Origin: CAWHNT01 sp963830775
Lineage (GTDB): Bacteria > Pseudomonadota > Alphaproteobacteria > Geminicoccales > Geminicoccaceae
Direction of reading: 5' to 3'
DNA: 21,541 bases
Assembly (NCBI GenBank): GCA_963830775.1
Contig: CAWHNT010000051.1
Location: 1-21,541 of the forward strand
Position 1 is the first letter of the stretch. Every line of letters starts with the position of its first letter. The notes beneath the pieces are model-generated. The model saw nothing but the letters and a program-made list of their open reading frames with translations. It was not told where the DNA came from and did not search any database. The position numbers and the translations under genes are program-made. Positions 18,477 through 21,541 of the stretch are shown here, in pieces.

Positions 18477-21400
18477 ATGCCTGCTCGTATTCGGGACTTC
18501 AAGCGTCGCAGCCGTGCCAGATGGCTGGCCTCGGCATCGTGGCGGGCCATGCTGGGCGCGGCGGCATCGGGAGCGGTTGGCCTGCAGCTGGCGCTGCCGA
18601 TGCGGGCGGAAAGCGCCTCGCCGCCCTACGTCGGCACCGGCGGGGGCACGAGATGCACCGTCGCTGCGAGCGGGCCGGGCGGGATCAGGTACAAGTGCAC
18701 GACGAGCCTCGGCACGCCGCAGCAGAGCGTGGCAGTGCTGTCCAACGCCACGAACGTCGTGAACAGCCTGACCGGGAATGTCAGCGGGAGCGTGGCGTTC
18801 GGCCAACCGCCCGGCCAGCAGCCCGTCGGGTCGGTCGCGGCCTTCATCGGCAACGGCGCCTCCAACGGCTATCCCAATGAGCCCATCGGCCCGTGGAACA
18901 ACGGCCCGAGCCTGGGCGTGAAGGCAAGCAATACCCGCATCATCTGGTCCGATGCCGAGGCCGCTCCCTACACCGGAGCCCTCCTGGTCCAGTCCGAAGG
19001 AGCCATCGGGTCCTTTGACGGCATCCGCAACCAGAGCGGGGCCGACGCCAGCTATGCCGGCGGGGCCGGAGGCGATGTCGGGATCCGCTTCCAGGGCTCG
19101 GTCGAGCTCGAGAGCATCGTCAAGGTGAGCCAGGGTTCCTCCCCGGTCGTGAAGCCCATGCTGGCCGGCATCGGCGCCTACTCGTTCGGAGGTGCCGGCG
19201 GGACCTACAATACGAACAATGACTGCTGTGCCGGTAATGGTGGCAACGGCGGTACGGTGGTGGTGTCGGTGCGGCCCGGCTCCTCGCTCCTGCTCGACGG
19301 CACGGTGCAGGGCGTGCCTGCGGTCGGGGTGGCCGCCCTCTCCGTGGGCGGCAACGCGGCCGACCTCAGCGCCGTCGGCAACCACCTGAGCAGCGCCGGC
19401 GGACGGGGCGGCAAGGTCGGCGTCCTCCTGAACGGGGCCAGCATCACGGGCGATGCGGGCGAGGCGATCGGGGTCGTGGCCGCGTCGGTCGGGGGAACGG
19501 GGAAGGCCGCCAACGATAGCGTCAACTACTCGGGCAGCGCTTCGGGCGTGGCCGTCGGGCTGAAGGGCACCGAGATCGCGCTTGATGGCGGCGATGCGGT
19601 GGGCGTGCTGGCCGTGAGCGCTGCCGGCAGCTACACCTCGTCCAGCCTCGACCCGCCGCGCGGTGGCAATGTCGATGTGCTCGTCGACAAGAACAGCTCG
19701 ATCAGCGCCGGCGATGGCAGCGGCACGCTCGCAGCCGGCATCCTCGCCATTAGCAGCGGGACCGCGGCGGTCCTCTCCCCCGTCAACCTGCACGGCAGCA
19801 CGAGCGAGACGATCCAGGCCACCGGTATCGGGGAGAGCGGCGACGTCAGCGTGGCCAATGCGGCCCCGATCACGACCTCGGGCACGCTGGCGGTTGGCAT
19901 CGCCGTGATCAGCGCCGGCGGTGCCGGGATCGTCGCTCCGGCCACGGGCGGCGGCATCAGCCATCTCGGCAACAGCGAGGCCGGCTATGCCACGACCGCG
20001 GGCAGGGTCACGCTCTACAACAGCGGTGAGATCGTCACGCAGGGTGCCAACGCCCATGGCCTCGCCGCCATCAGCACCGGCGGCGGCGGGCTGATCGCGT
20101 CCGAGGTCGAGGCGCGCAAGAGCGGCGACAGCTGGACCGATGGGGCGATTGTCGGGGGCGGCGGCTCGGGCGGCCAGGAGGAGAGCGGCCACGATGGCGG
20201 GGCCGTGCGCCTCGCGAACAGCGGTGCGGTCACGACGGGCGACGGCAGCGGCGGCGGCAATGTCGCCATGGGCATCGTCGCCCAGTCGATCGGCGGCGGC
20301 GGCGGCTCGGCCAGCGGCACCGCGCTCTTTGTCGGCGACAAGGCGGCGATGGCGGCGATGGCGGCAAGGTCAGGGTGGCGAATAACGGGGCGGTCACCAC
20401 CCGCGACAAGGGGGCGGTGGGCGTCCTGGCCCAGTCGATCGGCGGTGGCGGCGGCAACGGAGCCAACGCCAAGGGCCTGTTCGTGGCCGTGGGCGGTCAG
20501 GGCGGCTCGGGCGGTGATGGCGGCGATGTCGATGTCGAGCTCGGGCCCAACTCGTTCGACACGAGGACGTTCGGGCCGAAGCAGGTGCAGGCCGGCTCCC
20601 GTGTCGGGCAGGCACGGACCGTGACGCTGGGCCCGGTGACCGTCGGCCCCGGCAGCGGGACGGGCAACATCGTCACGCTCGGCGACTACGCTGCCGGTGT
20701 GATCGCCCAATCGATCGGCGGCGGTGGCGGCAATGGCGGCTATGCGGACGATCGTAGCGTGTTCATCTCGGCCGTGATCGGCGGGACGGCCGGCGGTGGT
20801 GGCAATGGGGGCAACGTTGGCGTGACCAACGGGGTAACCCTGGTCACCTTGGGCAACCAGTCCTCGGCATCATCGCCCAGTCGATCGGCGGTGGCGGTGG
20901 CACGGGCGGCGTGGCACGGGGCGACAGCACGGGCTTCGGATTTGACGCCAGCATAGCGCTGGGTGGTGCTGGCGGCGATGGCGGAGCCGGCGGTTCCGTC
21001 AGCGTTACCAACAGTGGGCGCATCCTCACCGGCTGTCCCGATCCCAAGAAGTGCAGCGACGGTGACACGAGCAGCTACCAGAATGCCGCCGGGCCCAGGA
21101 TCGACAGTGCGGACGCGATCGGCATCCTGGCCCAGTCGATACGGCGGCGGTGGCAATGCCGGCGGTGCCACCGCCAAGTCGGAGGCGCTGCCGGTGGACG
21201 GCATCCCGACGCTGAGCGCCAGCTACGCCATGGGCGGCAAAGGCGGCACCGGGCAGAGCGCTGCCGAGGTCACGGTCACCAACAACGGCCTCCTGGTCAC
21301 GGGCGGTGATGGCGCCCACGGCGTGCTCGCCCAGTCGATCGGTGCGGGCGGTGGCAATGGCGGCGATTTCGACCACCAGCTCGGCCGCCGGCGGCGGCGC

Positions 21401-21541
21401 CATGCTGGACTTCTCTGGCTTCGGTGAGCCTGGGCGGGGATGGCGGTGCTGCGGGTGCCGGCGGCCCGGTCACGGTCAAGAACGGCAACGGGAAGGCGCC
21501 TGCCGGCATCCTCACCTTCGGCCAGAACGCGGTCGGCATCC
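18477..21541 (+). pseudogene. Large glycine-rich autotransporter-like surface protein, 5' part; frameshifts in distal half
   Basis: The ATG at 18477 follows GGGAAG. The N-terminus has a basic extended signal peptide (RRSRARWLASASWRAMLGAA ... ALPMRAESA). A long passenger follows, built of beta-helix-like repeats of the type 'G(V/I)xAQSIGGGGG(N/S)GG ... V(T/S)VxNxGxIxTxG', as in alphaproteobacterial autotransporters whose C-terminal barrel anchors them in the outer membrane. The barrel would lie beyond the window. About 620 codons are clean (to about 20340), then frames change near 20343 (GGG shortened to GG), 20865, 21132 (extra A in TCGATACGGC), 21375 (extra C) and 21420. The repeat motif resumes after each shift. 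Whether these are sequencing slips, decay or phase-variable slippage in GGC-rich DNA cannot be told here. Likely role: adhesion or surface display, by family inference. Confidence 0.75.
20280..21350 (+). repeat. Dispersed DNA repeat encoding AQSIG-glycine motif (six copies)
   Basis: Close copies of GCCCAGTCGATCGGCGG start near 20280, 20429, 20705, 20875, 21130 and 21328, spaced roughly 150-280 bp. Each encodes AQSIG followed by four or five glycines. The copies differ by few bases, giving an opportunity for recombination or polymerase slippage within the gene. Two of the frameshifts in this gene fall in or next to a copy (20865 and 21132). Confidence 0.75.

Noticed and set aside
18375..20192. 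605-codon minus-strand open frame
   Set aside because: It is antisense to the autotransporter-like gene, which has a signal peptide and family repeats; the antisense product shows neither.

Overview
The window is high-GC DNA (roughly 70% by eye) that most resembles an alphaproteobacterium, probably of the Rhodospirillales/Azospirillum-Roseomonas type. This is inferred from an HWE-type histidine kinase, a glycine-rich 'AQSIGGGGG' autotransporter-like protein, and IS1595, ISAs1 and IS30 elements. No rRNA, tRNA or CRISPR array was seen.

Layout. (1) 1-1245: the 5' end of a siderophore ornithine N-hydroxylase gene (minus strand), split by a complete IS1595-family element (10-1034) flanked by a perfect 8-bp target duplication. 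(2) 1395-4292: a LysE-type exporter and a PaiB-like FMN-binding protein on the minus strand, divergent from a MocR/PdxR-type regulator, with nested palindromes in the shared promoter region. (3) 4240-5467: a complete ISAs1-family element without target duplication, joining the regulator's 3' end directly to the middle of an NRPS adenylation domain. (4) 5468-10918: the last two modules of an NRPS (A-PCP-C-A-PCP-TE). The first A domain carries a serine code and the second a code with Glu at position 239. (5) 10922-11885: an HSL-type esterase immediately downstream. (6) 11824-15355, minus strand: a TonB-dependent siderophore receptor followed by a PepSY-type membrane reductase. (7) 15520-16056: a 3'-truncated IS30-family remnant, fused to (8) 16057-17791: a 3'-truncated sensor kinase with an unusual N-terminal XRE-type helix-turn-helix. 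(9) 17792-18476: about 0.7 kb without a convincing gene. (10) 18477-end: a large repeat-rich autotransporter-like gene that runs off the window.

How it fits together. Hydroxylase, NRPS, esterase, receptor and reductase look like one hydroxamate-siderophore biosynthesis and uptake locus. IS activity has dismantled the production side: the hydroxylase is split and the NRPS has lost its front. The uptake pair is nearly intact, with one apparent frameshift in the receptor. Single-base indels are frequent in the NRPS, the MocR gene and the distal autotransporter, and absent from the IS transposases, the PaiB-like gene, the reductase and the kinase. Conserved motifs persist on both sides of each indel and I saw no in-frame nonsense codon in the reconstructed stretches. 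The cause is therefore either consensus-sequence error or very recent gene decay, and the sequence alone cannot decide between them.
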